In this document: in pieces, positions 39,001-49,462 of the stretch
How the letters are laid out: the number at the start of each line of letters is the position of its first letter
How positions within the stretch are numbered: the stretch's first letter is position 1
Source: Clavelina lepadiformis
Lineage: Eukaryota > Chordata > Ascidiacea > Aplousobranchia > Clavelinidae
Length of the DNA: 64,000 bases
NCBI RefSeq assembly: GCF_947623445.1
Contig: NC_135246.1
Coordinates: forward strand, 15,483,856 to 15,547,855
Direction: 5' to 3'
The notes under the pieces: generated by a model
Told to the model about the DNA's origin: nothing
The model's database searches: none
The model's input: only the letters and a program-made list of their open reading frames with translations
Position numbers and translations under genes: made by a program

Positions 39001-42000
39001 TTAATTTAAACTCAACAAAATGCATTTCTTCTTGTAGTTTTCATTTTTTGTTTTGCTAACGGCAGTAATTTGGTACAACAAGTCTGTTTCAAATACCCCA
39101 AGTTATCATTTTTTTTTCTTCACTGCGCTTAAGAGTTGAACTTTTCTCCTGCTTTATAACAGCTTGATTTGGGAGCGTTTGAGGAGATGTTTAAAACGAG
39201 AGCTCAGGATACGGAAGCGGATCGTGCCAGATTGCTGAAGATCGCTGAAGCTCAGCAGAGGAGAGGAGCATCCATTATTGACGTGAACAGAGCCAGAAAT
39301 CTTTGTAAGTCTTTGTTGCTATTTTCTAAACTTTCAAGAGTAGGCGTTTTAAAAACATCATCAAATAAATAAATTTTCATTGCGAGTAAATCAGTCACTT
39401 GCACTGATAACAAAAAAACTATTAGTAATGCGTTCTGAAAAGTGTAAACAACCAAAATAAAGAAAAATTATGCACGAATAACTTAAATAATACTCGTTGC
39501 CTTAAGAATTGAATTAACTTGAGTGACTGTTTTAGCCTGCACTGCCCTGAGGTCAACGCAAAATGTAGTCCATATAAGCTATTGTATTATTAATTTTGTG
39601 ATATATTGCTTATTTTCAAATGAAATCTGATTAGATTTTAGACTTATTTTGGCTTTTAGTCTTTTTTATGGCGTAACCAGCTAGCCCCTTCCCCGAAATA
39701 CATTTTTTTTCAATATTAAATTCCTGGCTGAATTCATACTCCCAACCATGAGCATTGCATAGATTCAAGATTTTTGTGGGATTCGTGGCTTTCGGGATAA
39801 GGTCATGCAGGATATTATCATTCATGGAAATTGTTTTTCGGGAAAATGCTATAGACTCATTGTCATTTTGCCTCCCTGTTGAATCAACATCTGAATATTT
39901 GTGCTTCCCATGCCTTTGAAATGGCACACCAGACCTTTCACTTTACTCTTTCTGTTTAAGTACGTTTATCTGGTACTTACATCGGTACCTCCTATGGTTG
40001 CCACTATAATAAAGTACTGTTAAGCTATAATTCAAAACTATACCTGTAACGTGTTACATTTAATTTTATCACCGTCTTTGATTTCTAGCCATTACCCTTC
40101 GCAAGATCGGCTCAAGTACAGACGAAATCTGCCGCTCCGTGTATAGTTACGACCTCTCCACCTTGCCCCTCGAATATGTTGAAATGTTGCCGCGGTTCAT
40201 CCCAAACGAGATGGAGTTAAAAGCTTTTAAAGATTATGAAAAATCAGGAAAGTCATTTGACGCCCTCGCAGCAGAAGACAAGTTTATGTGGCTGGTAAAT
40301 TGTTAATGGTCTTACAATGTTTGTTGTTCAATGTACGACTAATTTTACAAAATTGCACATACACATATTTTTAGCATTGTACGTGTATATTTAGTCCTAC
40401 AAAACAATTTTTGCATGTTTTAAGACACTGTTCTTACCATCAATGAACGCAAATAGTGTTCGGAAATAATCAGCGTTTTTCTTCACAATTTATCTTCGTC
40501 CAACGCGCTTGATTTGAACAATTTATTATTAGCTGTTATTGTTTAGTTTGGCCGAGTCGAGAGATTACAACAGCGACTTAACATCATGATTTTCCTTGGA
40601 AATTTCAACGACAGCGTCATGACTTTGACACCACAAATTGCGGCAGTTATCGCGGCGTCCATGTCCATCAAATCCTCGTCAAATTTGAAGAGAGTTCTCG
40701 AGATAATTCTTGCTGTTGGCAACTACATGAACAGCGCCAAAAGAGGTGCCGTGTATGGGTTCAAGCTTCAAAGTCTCGACGCCGTACGTGCTTAGTATGA
40801 ATATTTCTTTTTTGGTATTAACTACTGTAGTTTTGCAAAAGCATAATTTGTAATATAATTAATGCACAGTCTAATTTTTACTTTGGTAGCTGTAATTCTT
40901 GTAAAATATTTTTCATCGTTTGTTTGGGAAGCATTTTGCGTATACCTTTGTATTGTAGAAACACTTTTAACTTGGTCATTGAACGCTTTCCGTTTTAGTT
41001 GATTGACACCAAATCTACGGACAAAAAGCAAACCCTTCTGCATTACATTGTGAACGTGATTGAAACTTATTACCCTGATATAAAGCACTTCTATAATGAA
41101 CTAAGATACGTCGATAGAGCTTGCAAAGGTGAGAAAAAACTTGTCTCAAGTTCATAGTTTTGTGCATTACCAAGCTGACTCAGTTTGCAAACATCAAAGA
41201 GTTTCCAACATATTATGTATTTACCATTTAGCTAATTTTTCTGTAAATGTAATGAGTAGACCGTACTAGTCCCCTTCAAATGTGTGTATGAAGTAGCCTT
41301 GGGAATTTAGCTGGTTTTCGTTACCGTTAGCTGGCGCTTTGCTGCCGTAATCATCAATTGTCAATCGCATTGTTAATTTGATGTAAAACTTGTTTATTCT
41401 TAATAATCGAGATGAAATTAATTACATTGGCAAATTATATCAAGCTAGACTCTTAAGTTCGTTGGGAAAATAATGAGCATTAAATGGCTTTCAGAGCAAC
41501 GGGTTGATGGATTACAAAAAATTTTTCCTCAAATTTTCTTCATGTTCTTCAAATTTTTATTTCGGTTAACGATTAACAAGTCTTTTATTCACTTGATGCC
41601 GCTAAGCGGTTATTAGCTGAATAAATTTTCCCCTATTTTATTTGCTTACCAACTTTTGCTTTACTTTGCTTACCACGTTTCATTGCTTTTGTAGTTTCAC
41701 TGGACAACATTGTCACAGACGTCAATTCCATTAAAAATGGGATGAACTTAACGAGGAATGAATACGAGACCCATCAACATCCAGTCTTGGAAGGGTTCAT
41801 TGAATCATCACAAGAAAAAGTGACTAAAGTAAGAAATACGGTGCTACATTGACCAGGAACAATCCTGGTGATATAATCTCTAATTCTTATCTTAACCTGC
41901 CTATACTGGGCCTTGGTATTTATTCATTTATCTTGCGCTAAATTTCGTTTTTCATATTCATATTTCAATTCATCTTTCAATTCATTCAATTCATATTTCT

Positions 42001-42902
42001 ATACATAACCTTACTTTTCAGGTTCTCCAAGATGCCGAAACAGCCAAGGAAGCTTACAAGAATGTTGTCGAGTACTTTGGGGAAACCCCTAAGACGATGC
42101 CTCCCGAAACCTTCTTCCCGATGGTGGATAGATTCATTAAAGCTTATCAGAAGGCTGAAAAGGATTTGGACGATTGGAGGATTGCTGATGTAAGATTGAA
42201 GTTATTCCACCTTCTGATAAGTTCTTCATGAAACACCCTCCTGAAATTTGGGATGAACCAACGGGAGTGGGGATGGCATCATCTTGTCTCATTCTTTGCA
42301 GGAGAAACGAGCCGAAAAGGAACGAAGAGCTATGGAGCAGCAGGAGTTAAAGCAGAAGAAGAAGTCGAAGAGGCAAGACGACGAAAAGAAGATGAAGAGC
42401 GGAGAGCAGAATCTAATCAACGAACTTCGTCACAAACAGAGGAAGGATCGAGGAGCGATAGAGAGCAAAGACGGAGCAATCGAAGATAATATTAACTGTA
42501 AGTCGACGAACATGTAGAAACATTCAACTTTATTATTATTATAGTAATAAGCATTGAGATAAGGTATTTTGGATGCTTTAACTCTTAAGAAATTTTGAAA
42601 TCCACACGATAAGATAAAGTTCTGTCACCATTTATGCTTCGTATTTTGACAGTTTAGCTGAACAATTATATTAACTTGCGGCTCTTTGATGAAATTAAAC
42701 ACGTAGGCTATGGTTGAAAGCTATAGATAGTTACTGTGGAACAATCACGCAGCATCGCGGTTGTCTTATTCCTATCTATGCTTTTAACTCCTTAGTTTTA
42801 AAATCTGAGCCATATCGTCGTGGGGACACTGTCCACCGCAGCTTTCGAAAGAAAACCCGGCCAGAGGCAACACGCGTCGCTGCAATGTCCACCATGCTGT
42901 GA
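30094..42902 (+). CDS. FMNL2: Formin-like protein (FMNL) with long insert exon
   Basis: Twenty-four exons: 30094-30204, 30329-30412, 32106-32263, 33355-33438, 33615-33797, 33984-34112, 34252-34420, 34679-34789, 34882-35031, 35206-35307, 35684-35719, 36088-37011 (or 36138), 37594-37758, 37930-38095, 38315-38332, 38784-38953, 39163-39304, 40089-40294, 40547-40783, 40999-41128, 41695-41828, 42022-42189, 42302-42497 and 42796-42902. They give 1359 aa. It is a diaphanous-related formin that nucleates and elongates actin. MGNAESGR is an N-myristoylation start. The GBD/FH3 part has [37 protein letters not shown] and ALSLNNRS. A coiled coil follows, then FH1 (ten prolines, then five), then FH2 with [28 protein letters not shown] and [18 protein letters not shown]. 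The DAD is [20 protein letters not shown], most like FMNL2/3. All phases agree. Confidence 0.95.
36139..37011 (+). other. Alternative in-frame extension of FMNL exon 12
   Basis: After the usable donor CCC|GTGAGT at 36139 the reading frame stays open for 291 more codons, to a second phase-0 donor (CAG|GTTGCA at 37012). The next exon begins at 37594 in phase 0, so either donor keeps the frame. The added protein (about residues 457-747) is Ser/Asp rich, with [23 protein letters not shown], an FPPPP motif (36532-36546) and WEDEL. Codon use and lack of stops in AT-rich surroundings argue for real coding. No counterpart is known to me in vertebrate FMNLs. Confidence 0.65.
38315..38332 (+). other. 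18-nt symmetric FMNL microexon in the FH1 region
   Basis: GATTCAG|GAAAGAAAGAAAACACAC|GTAAGC: good acceptor and donor around 18 bases encoding about GKKENT, phase 1 on both sides. Skipping it keeps the frame, so it is likely a cassette exon between the polyproline tract and FH2. Confidence 0.55.
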
Positions 42903-44298
42903 CGAAAGCAACGCTGGTCCCTGCGTCATCAAGCGGTAACGTCACGCGTCCAAGTAAGTCGTTCCGACATATGATATTGCCGGTGGGGACAAGAGAAGAA
43001 ACATTTCAATCTTAGACCAAGGCAAGAACAAAGTCCTACCGCGCAGCTGTATAAGAAGCCCCGAGTAGTGTTATACCAATTTCGTAACAAATTGTACTGA
43101 AAGCGGTGTGTTTTAGTTATTATTTGGACCGTTGCTCTTGTCGCTGCCATAGTGATCGTCTCGCTTCTGTAGTGTTGCCAGTTACATCTAACCTTAAGTA
43201 TGAAGCTTACACTTACTTTTGCTTGTTGTCATTGCAAGTGCCGCTAACCCATCTACTAATATTGTATTTTACGGTGCATTTTTATAACTACATTTCGTTG
43301 ACTTTAAAAAGTAAACCCTTTTTTCATTGTTGGACTTTTTTGTTTGATTGTTGTTCATATAAAATGCTTTAGAGTGTTACGTTTTTCTGTATTGAACTTG
43401 TCATGACTAATTAGCGACGAGTGTTCCGGTACGTTCTACTGGTGCGTGAGATTGGCTGGTTATTTTCTGGTTCATTAAATATCAGGCACTTGCCCAAAAA
43501 TTAAATCAACGTTATGTTGCCAAAAGTACTAAAAACTCTCCGGATTTTAGTTTCTGTTAAACAGTCCGCTAACCGAGGAATCAGACTAAAATGGTGGTCA
43601 CTGTCAAATAACTAACTAACTAAGTTAATAAATAAATAACTTCACAATAGGCAGCCAGCTTCACGCAGTTATTAACCAAACATAAATGTTGCACGAAAAC
43701 TATTAAGCGTGTTGTAAGTTTCTGTTCTCTTGTGCCTTTCTTACCGCCTTATATTTCAATGACGTCACCGCGCTCTGACGTAACAGCTCAGTGACGTCAC
43801 TTTTGTATGTTATATCAATAGCAATTTACCTATTTAACTTTTGGCTTGTTCGTATTTCTTTTTCGAAATTGTAGAGCAATATTAAGTGTTTCCATGTTTG
43901 ACTACATTACTTGAAGTTTCACAGTTCTAATTTGCAATTGATCTCGGTACAATGTATTGCAAAGGTTACGTGTTGCTGGACTGTTGGTACCATCCATACA
44001 TTAATTATCTGATGCCGAGAATTTTATAAAGCCATCTGTTGCAGTATGTCATACCATGCAAGCTGTTTATTGTTTTCAGAGCACTTTAAATGTCCATGTT
44101 GTTCAGATTGTCGGTGAAAAATAAATTATTTTCTCCCATGAATCTTATGGTCTTTTTTCTATTTAAAATCATGTTAGTCTGCTGCCATTTATTACCATGC
44201 CCCTTTACACCGGATGTAAAATGTTTAAAAATTTACAGACGACAAATCACAAAGATTGCGCTGTAAAAGTCTCCGCCGATTTTCCATATATACAAAGA
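42903..44298. other. FMNL 3' UTR and intergenic region
   Basis: No further gene recognised. The FMNL transcript probably ends after the AATAAA at 44120-44125. Short repeats of TGACGTCA-like motifs (near 43760-43800: GACGTCACCGCG, GTGACGTCAC) resemble CRE half-sites but have no clear gene to serve. Confidence 0.4.
44120..44125 (+). terminator. Polyadenylation signal AATAAA, probably FMNL
   Basis: Canonical signal 1.2 kb after the FMNL stop and about 175 bases from the convergent signal of the next gene. Confidence 0.5.
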
Positions 44299-44304
44299 TT
44301 TATT
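44299..44304 (-). terminator. Polyadenylation signal of the cysteine-rich gene
   Basis: TTTATT on the plus strand reads AATAAA on the minus strand, about 45 bases after the stop codon at 44350. Confidence 0.65.
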
Positions 44305-44349
44305 TCACCTCAGTCTGCATAGCGACAACATACACTTCATTAAATTTTT

Positions 44350-45996
44350 TCACTTTGACATGTGGTCAAACACTTGCAGGAAATCGTCAGATTCTTTGAA
44401 GTCTCGATCCATCAGGGTTATGACGTACGGTTCCTTGTTTTGTGACGTACTTGACATGTCATCTGCAATGACGTCAGCATCCGGCGCAATATCTACAAGA
44501 GTTATCTTGTTTTCGTTTTGGTTTGCGTCGCTTTGAAGATCATCTGATGTATTTTCTTCGTCTTCATTGTCATCATCACTCTTTGAATTCATTTCATCGG
44601 GGACGTCATTCATCAGTTCCATGGTAACCACGAAAGGCTTGTCGCCATTTTCTGAAATTTCGACAATCTCAATAGTTTCGCCTGGAGTCGTTTCGTTCAG
44701 CTTGCCGATTTCGGAATCGAGAATCTTCTCCAAGATGGCCATTTCTTCCAGGATGAAATCTGGCATCAGCTCATCCACCACCTGATCATGTTCGGTCCGA
44801 TTCTCAGCCTTCTCCGGATTCTTTTTTAGCGAAAATAATTTTTCCAACATCCCAGGCACAGGGTCAACCTCTTCTGGTTTGTCATGCCGCGGTGATTGAC
44901 AAGTTGGTTGCTCCCATGGACAGAAGCCCGGTTGACATTCCAGACCTTCCCTGCACGTTCCAGCACTCTCACCACAGGTTTGACCGAGATCACGCGAGTT
45001 AAATTGTTCTACTGTTACGCACACGCCTGCAAATGCAAGATATGCGGGCGTCTGAAAACCTATATATGCTTTTTATCACAGATATTTCTTTTTAACATAG
45101 TTTTCACTTTTCAATCAACGCAAATCATTTCTGGTCGGTAGGGTGAAATGTGATTGAATAAAGCAATCCACAATCGCCAATACCTGACTCTCCACCAGTG
45201 AAGAAAGCGAAAGGGTCAGAATCAACCCGGCACTTGAGGTCGTTAGCGCACTGGCCGTCGAAGGAGCCGCATTTTTCTCCTTCCTCGCGAGAATTGAAAT
45301 CTGCCTCCAAAACACACTTTCCAGTGCAAGCAAAAACAGATCCGTAATTACACAACAATCCGTCTCCGCACTTTCCAAGCCAATCTCCGCATTCTTCTTC
45401 CGGCCCAAGAAGACAAGATGCACATACGTCATCATCTGTAGCACAATTAGTTGCAATTGAGACTAAACAAAATCATATACTGTGCTTTCTTGAAGAGTCT
45501 ACATGCAGAGATGCACGAGTACGAGCGCGCGCTCTTTTTTTAGGAGCGGCCTCTCTTTTTTCAATGTAAAAGGACTTGTCCCACGAGCGCACTCCTTTTA
45601 AGGGGTATTCGCTTGTCGCCCTTTTTTCACACAAAAACCGGAACGCGCAAAATGTAAACAAATGGTTGGTTAAAATTTTAAGGTTTTTATATTGTCTAAG
45701 ACTATAGGACATTTTATGTAGTGAATAAGAAGGTGACTGTAGGTCTACTTACCTCCGTCGTCACTTCCGAACTGGCATCCACTGACATCTGGGCATTCCT
45801 CTACCCACCTTTCCGACTTCTTGTCAAATTTCAAATTTGGCTGTTCGCAATCGTCTCCGATAAACAAATTGAGAAAATCCCCCAAGTTGAACGAATTTGG
45901 TGACGTCATTAAGGTGCATGCTTCAGTTGATGCCGTAAATGTAACAAAAAGTGCTAAAAATATTGCAAAGGCGACAGTTCCTCTACCGAGTAACAT
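44350..45996 (-). CDS. Secreted cysteine-rich acidic protein, IGFBP-like modules
   Basis: Exons 45996-45753, 45435-45184 and 45026-44350 give 390 aa, joined in phase 1. A signal peptide (VAFAIFLALFVTFTASTEA) starts it. Three short cysteine modules share the pattern G/E-x-x-C-G-x(3,4)-G-x-C-x-x-x-L-x-C: EEECGDWLGKCGDGLLC, GEKCGSFDGQCANDLKC and GQTCGESAGTCREGLEC. The pattern resembles the N-terminal half-domain of IGF-binding and single-insulin-binding proteins. The last ~180 residues have almost no cysteine and are very acidic (SKSDDDNEDEENTSDDLQSD), with repeated hydrophobic-acidic motifs such as PFVVTMELM and PYVITLMDRD. The role is unknown; an extracellular ligand-binding or calcium-binding protein is plausible. 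It is convergent with FMNL. No named orthologue is recognised. Confidence 0.8.
45506..45625. repeat. Partial hAT-like end in intron 1 of the cysteine-rich gene
   Basis: CAGAGATGCACGAGTACGAG followed by GCTCTTTTTTTAGGAGCGG resembles the inverted right end and interior of the MITE at 21981-22342 (CAGAGATGGGCACGAACG, GCTCTTTT). No matching right end or target duplication was found, so it looks truncated. Confidence 0.4.
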
Positions 45997-47262
45997 TTTT
46001 GTTGAAAGTTACACTGGCTTACAAAACTTTTACTCAGTGATACCTTATTATTTGCTGCCTTTTAATAAAAAATACCATAATAAAGTCATATATAAGATGC
46101 AAGGTCATCAAACCATTACGCAATCTGAAACAGAACTATTATTTATACCGTATTAAGGTTAATAATATAACGGAAGCCTAATAAAGCAAGCCTGCAAACT
46201 CGGATGCATTGTTTCAAGTAAGCCAAGCAGATTGAACCTTGATTGCCTACCACGACTAATGGTACCAGATTTGTCACAACATGATTATTTATAGAGTTTG
46301 GAAAGGCGGATCTAAGTTACTTTAGTTATCGATCCCGGAGAGTATTCTGCGTCACAAACCTCTTGTTGCAAAACAAGTGCTGTAGCAAATCCTATTCTGG
46401 GGGGTAATTATATGACGTATAGCGAAGTACCCCAGCACTTCAAAGCAACTTTAGCACTTTCTGGAATCGACCGTAACTATTTTTATTTCACGACTTGATA
46501 TATTTCCCTGTTGTGACTGTATTTTTTTTTATTCGAGTATTTGCTCAAATGCTTCTATCAGCAGTTAATGACGCAATGGAGTCGCACAACTACTGGTAAT
46601 TTCCATCAGTAACTGGGCTGACGTAAAGTGTACAGTAATAAACTATAATGACCTATTATCGAACCTAAAATACATTTTCACATTTCACTCTTGAGGGAAG
46701 TGTTGATGTAATGTTTTATTCATTTCGACTTTTAACGAGGTACGGCTACAGTGAGTCCGTTTAGTCGCTTGCCCCAGCTGCCACTACGTTATCAAGATCA
46801 AAAAATCTAAATCCAAAGCGTTTCTTCAGGTTTTGCACATGTTCACTGTGTTTTTAAAATATCAGTTTTCTTACTGTTTAAGATTTCAAATTGTATGAGT
46901 TTTACAAGTCAATTTTCCATGGATGTCATCATCTGCATCGCACGTGATTCTTTCAAACGACCAGCCGACATGTGATGAGTGACGTAGACTTATACTGTTG
47001 GTTTACGTGTACAGCTGCTATTGGTATTTCTTTTTCAGTGAAAAGTATAAAAATTTGATGTAGTTTTTTACTCTAATTTTCTTTGGAAAATTTGTATTCG
47101 AGGCCATAATAACCTATGCTTTTAAGTACAAAATTATATTTAGTACTTGTATTTTGTAGCATAAAAAGTAGATTGTAGCGGTTGTAGCTGTAGTAATTTG
47201 TCGATAGCGCGATGTCGATGCGTTAGCAAATCTCTTTTGGATTTTGCTTTCAGATTAGATTA
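45997..47262. other. Intergenic, no gene recognised
   Basis: AT-rich. It contains the presumed promoter of the cysteine-rich gene at its left edge. No exon or repeat family was recognised. Confidence 0.4.
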
Positions 47263-47772
47263 CAGGGGTGTCAAACTCAATCGCACCAGGGGCCAAAACT
47301 CAAAACTTATTTAACGCCTCGGGCCGTAAGGATAAAATTTGATTGAACGTTTCGTGACACGAGTACATGATTTGGAACAGGCAGCGAAACAATACCAACG
47401 AAATAAAGTTTTGATTTTTGTGACGATTTTTGACTGGGCTATTTTTAATTAAGTTATTCTTCTCTTACATCATTATGTTTCATTCATCTTCTTGCAAAAG
47501 CATTAAAGAACTAACAAACAATAAAGAAAAAAGCAGTCCAGATTACGAGCGTTAGAATAAATCGATTTTTTCTATCGTATGATGGGGCAACTGTTGTGCT
47601 GCTGCATTGTGCGATTTGTTATAATCTTGTTTCTTGCATAAAAAAAGTAAGTTATACTGTACAATGATCTCGCGGGCCGGAAATAGTTCAATGTATAAAA
47701 TAGCATTGCGGGCCAAGTTTTATTGTAAAGCGGCCCGGATGTGGCCCGCGTGCCGGGAGTTTGACAAGCATG
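47263..47772. mobile_element. Non-autonomous hAT element (CAGGGGTGTCAAACTC ends)
   Basis: The left end CAGGGGTGTCAAACTC pairs with the inverted right end CATGCTTGTCAAACTC. GGGCC/GGCCC-rich segments lie inside both ends (GGGCCGTAAGG, CGGCCCGGATGTGGCCCGCG), as in many animal hAT MITEs. Flanks are GATTAGAT (two bases off the left end) and GATTAGAA on the right, so the 8-bp duplication is imperfect. It is 510 bp with no transposase frame. Confidence 0.7.
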
Positions 47773-47777
47773 GATTA

Positions 47778-47993
47778 GAAGATCTCCGATCTCACTTGAA
47801 AGTTGAAACTATTATAAATAGGCCCCACTGGAAAGTTTGCACGATGCGCCGGATTTCTCCGGAGCCGAAAGTTGCCCTCTGCGCCAGTAATTAATCATCC
47901 AGCCCACTGAAAGCAAACTTTCCGGTATAGGGCATTAGGAACTCCAGTACTCCACTGGTCAGAGATCGAAATAAATGAACACCGGAGATCTTC
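47778..47993. repeat. Foldback repeat with nested inverted arms
   Basis: GAAGATCTCCG (47778-47788) is exactly inverted as CGGAGATCTTC (47983-47993). Inside it, GGAAAGTTTGC is inverted as GCAAACTTTCC, and TCTCCGGA is itself palindromic. The segment is GC-richer than its surroundings and directly adjoins the hAT element at 47263. It could be a small foldback transposon or an RNA-structure-forming unit. Confidence 0.45.
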
Positions 47994-49462
47994 CCGTCGT
48001 GCTGAACTAGCCTATGTCGGCTCCGTAACCGACTGGTTCGAAAGTTGGCTTTGAATTAAATACAGTTCGTGTTCCATGTTCGTTACGGCCCTACTGTACT
48101 GGCAGACTGGAAAATTTCTATGATACAGAAATTGGGTTCTGTCTCAATTTTCTGGTACAAAACCCGTTTTGCTCTATATTTTATATTATAGGTATTTCAT
48201 TACGTATTATAGATACGGCAACACAATACCCAGTCAGCCAGTTCCGCAATATCGCTGTAGTGCCTTTGACCTGGCCTGTTAGGACAACTTGTATGATGCA
48301 CTGGAGATATCTGACGTGGCCAATGAGCAAATGTCGTTATGCCACTGGCATAGATATCATATTGGTATTAGCTTTAGCTTTTCTCTTTTTCTGGCGTGGT
48401 GTCATGAAATTTTGTCAGAAGAAAAGAAACATGTTTACACAGTTGCAAGTGGAAGACAACGCCTTTCCAATCGGCTCCATTCATTAAACTAAGAATAAGG
48501 CTGGCAATCGGAACTTGCACAGAGTCTATTTCAGTAACCGGGGTTGAGTTATGCAAAGACTTTTTTCAGTTCAAGAATAAAGATCATTATGCCATGCTTG
48601 TGTAACTTTGAACGAGGTTGATTTAAAGTTCTGCATTATACTCGATTGTGCATACGTTGTGTGTCCCGAAATTCAGTGGATAAAATCAAGTTAATTGAAG
48701 TTGTATAGGTTACGTATATTTTTCCTTTTAATTTCTTGCAGAGTACAGACTGGTGACTTTAGTCATTGAAATTCAATGTATTAATAAATTGTTCCTGGGC
48801 CTACTCTTTTAAATGAACATATAACAAAGTTACTATTATTTCACCGATTATTGTCATTTTGAATTTTCTGAGAGAGGCCTTATTTACCTTGTAATTTAAA
48901 GTTTGTATAGGCAGAAAGCCAAGTTGACTCCCCAATTTTAAAATACAACCCAAATTGCTAATAGTTCAATTTTGCTGGGTTTCATTTTAACTTTTGGCTG
49001 TAGTTAAGAAACGAGTCGTTTTGATATTTGAAATGAGGCAATGAAATTGCTTGTAGGTAAGATCGTCATTGCTGGTAATTAATTCTTCAATTATCCCAAG
49101 AACTAGTAAAAGGTGGAGAAAAAACACTTTAAAAACAAACTTAATTTTTTGCCAATTAAATGGATGCAGCCAGCAAAAAAGAGTTCATGTAGCAATGTAC
49201 GTTGTCCAGTTAAAATTTAAGCCTGTTACATGTATGATTTCTCATTGAAAACTCTTGTTGTTGTCTGTTTTCCAATCTGACTGATATGGCAGTATGAGCA
49301 TATGGGCCAAGTAACAAAGATTTTTCATCGTATATATATAGTTTTATTGAAATTTATTCAATTTTTGTTCATTATCAACTAGAAACTTGATTAGTTATTA
49401 TATCAGTATATATATATATATATGTTGTTGACTGTTTGAATCCCTCACCTCAAGCTGACAAC
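47994..49462. other. Upstream region of ERLIN with a weak ORF
   Basis: The stretch 48260-48487 (+) has an open frame ending in IILVLALAFLFFWRGV, KFCQKKRNMFTQLQVEDNAF and a stop. This is a possible membrane segment with a cytoplasmic tail, and an AATAAA follows at 48576-48581. The amino part is not convincing, so it is not called a gene. A TA microsatellite lies at about 49408-49422. The rest is plain AT-rich DNA. Confidence 0.35.

Noticed and set aside
43740-43800. Cluster of TGACGTCA-like motifs as a CRE enhancer
   Set aside because: The motifs are imperfect and lie in the FMNL 3' region, far from any promoter seen here.
48260-48487. 75-codon ORF ending in a hydrophobic segment with a basic tail, followed by AATAAA
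   Set aside because: The amino half looks non-coding, an overlapping frame is equally open, and no partner exon was found. It is noted only within the intergenic entry.
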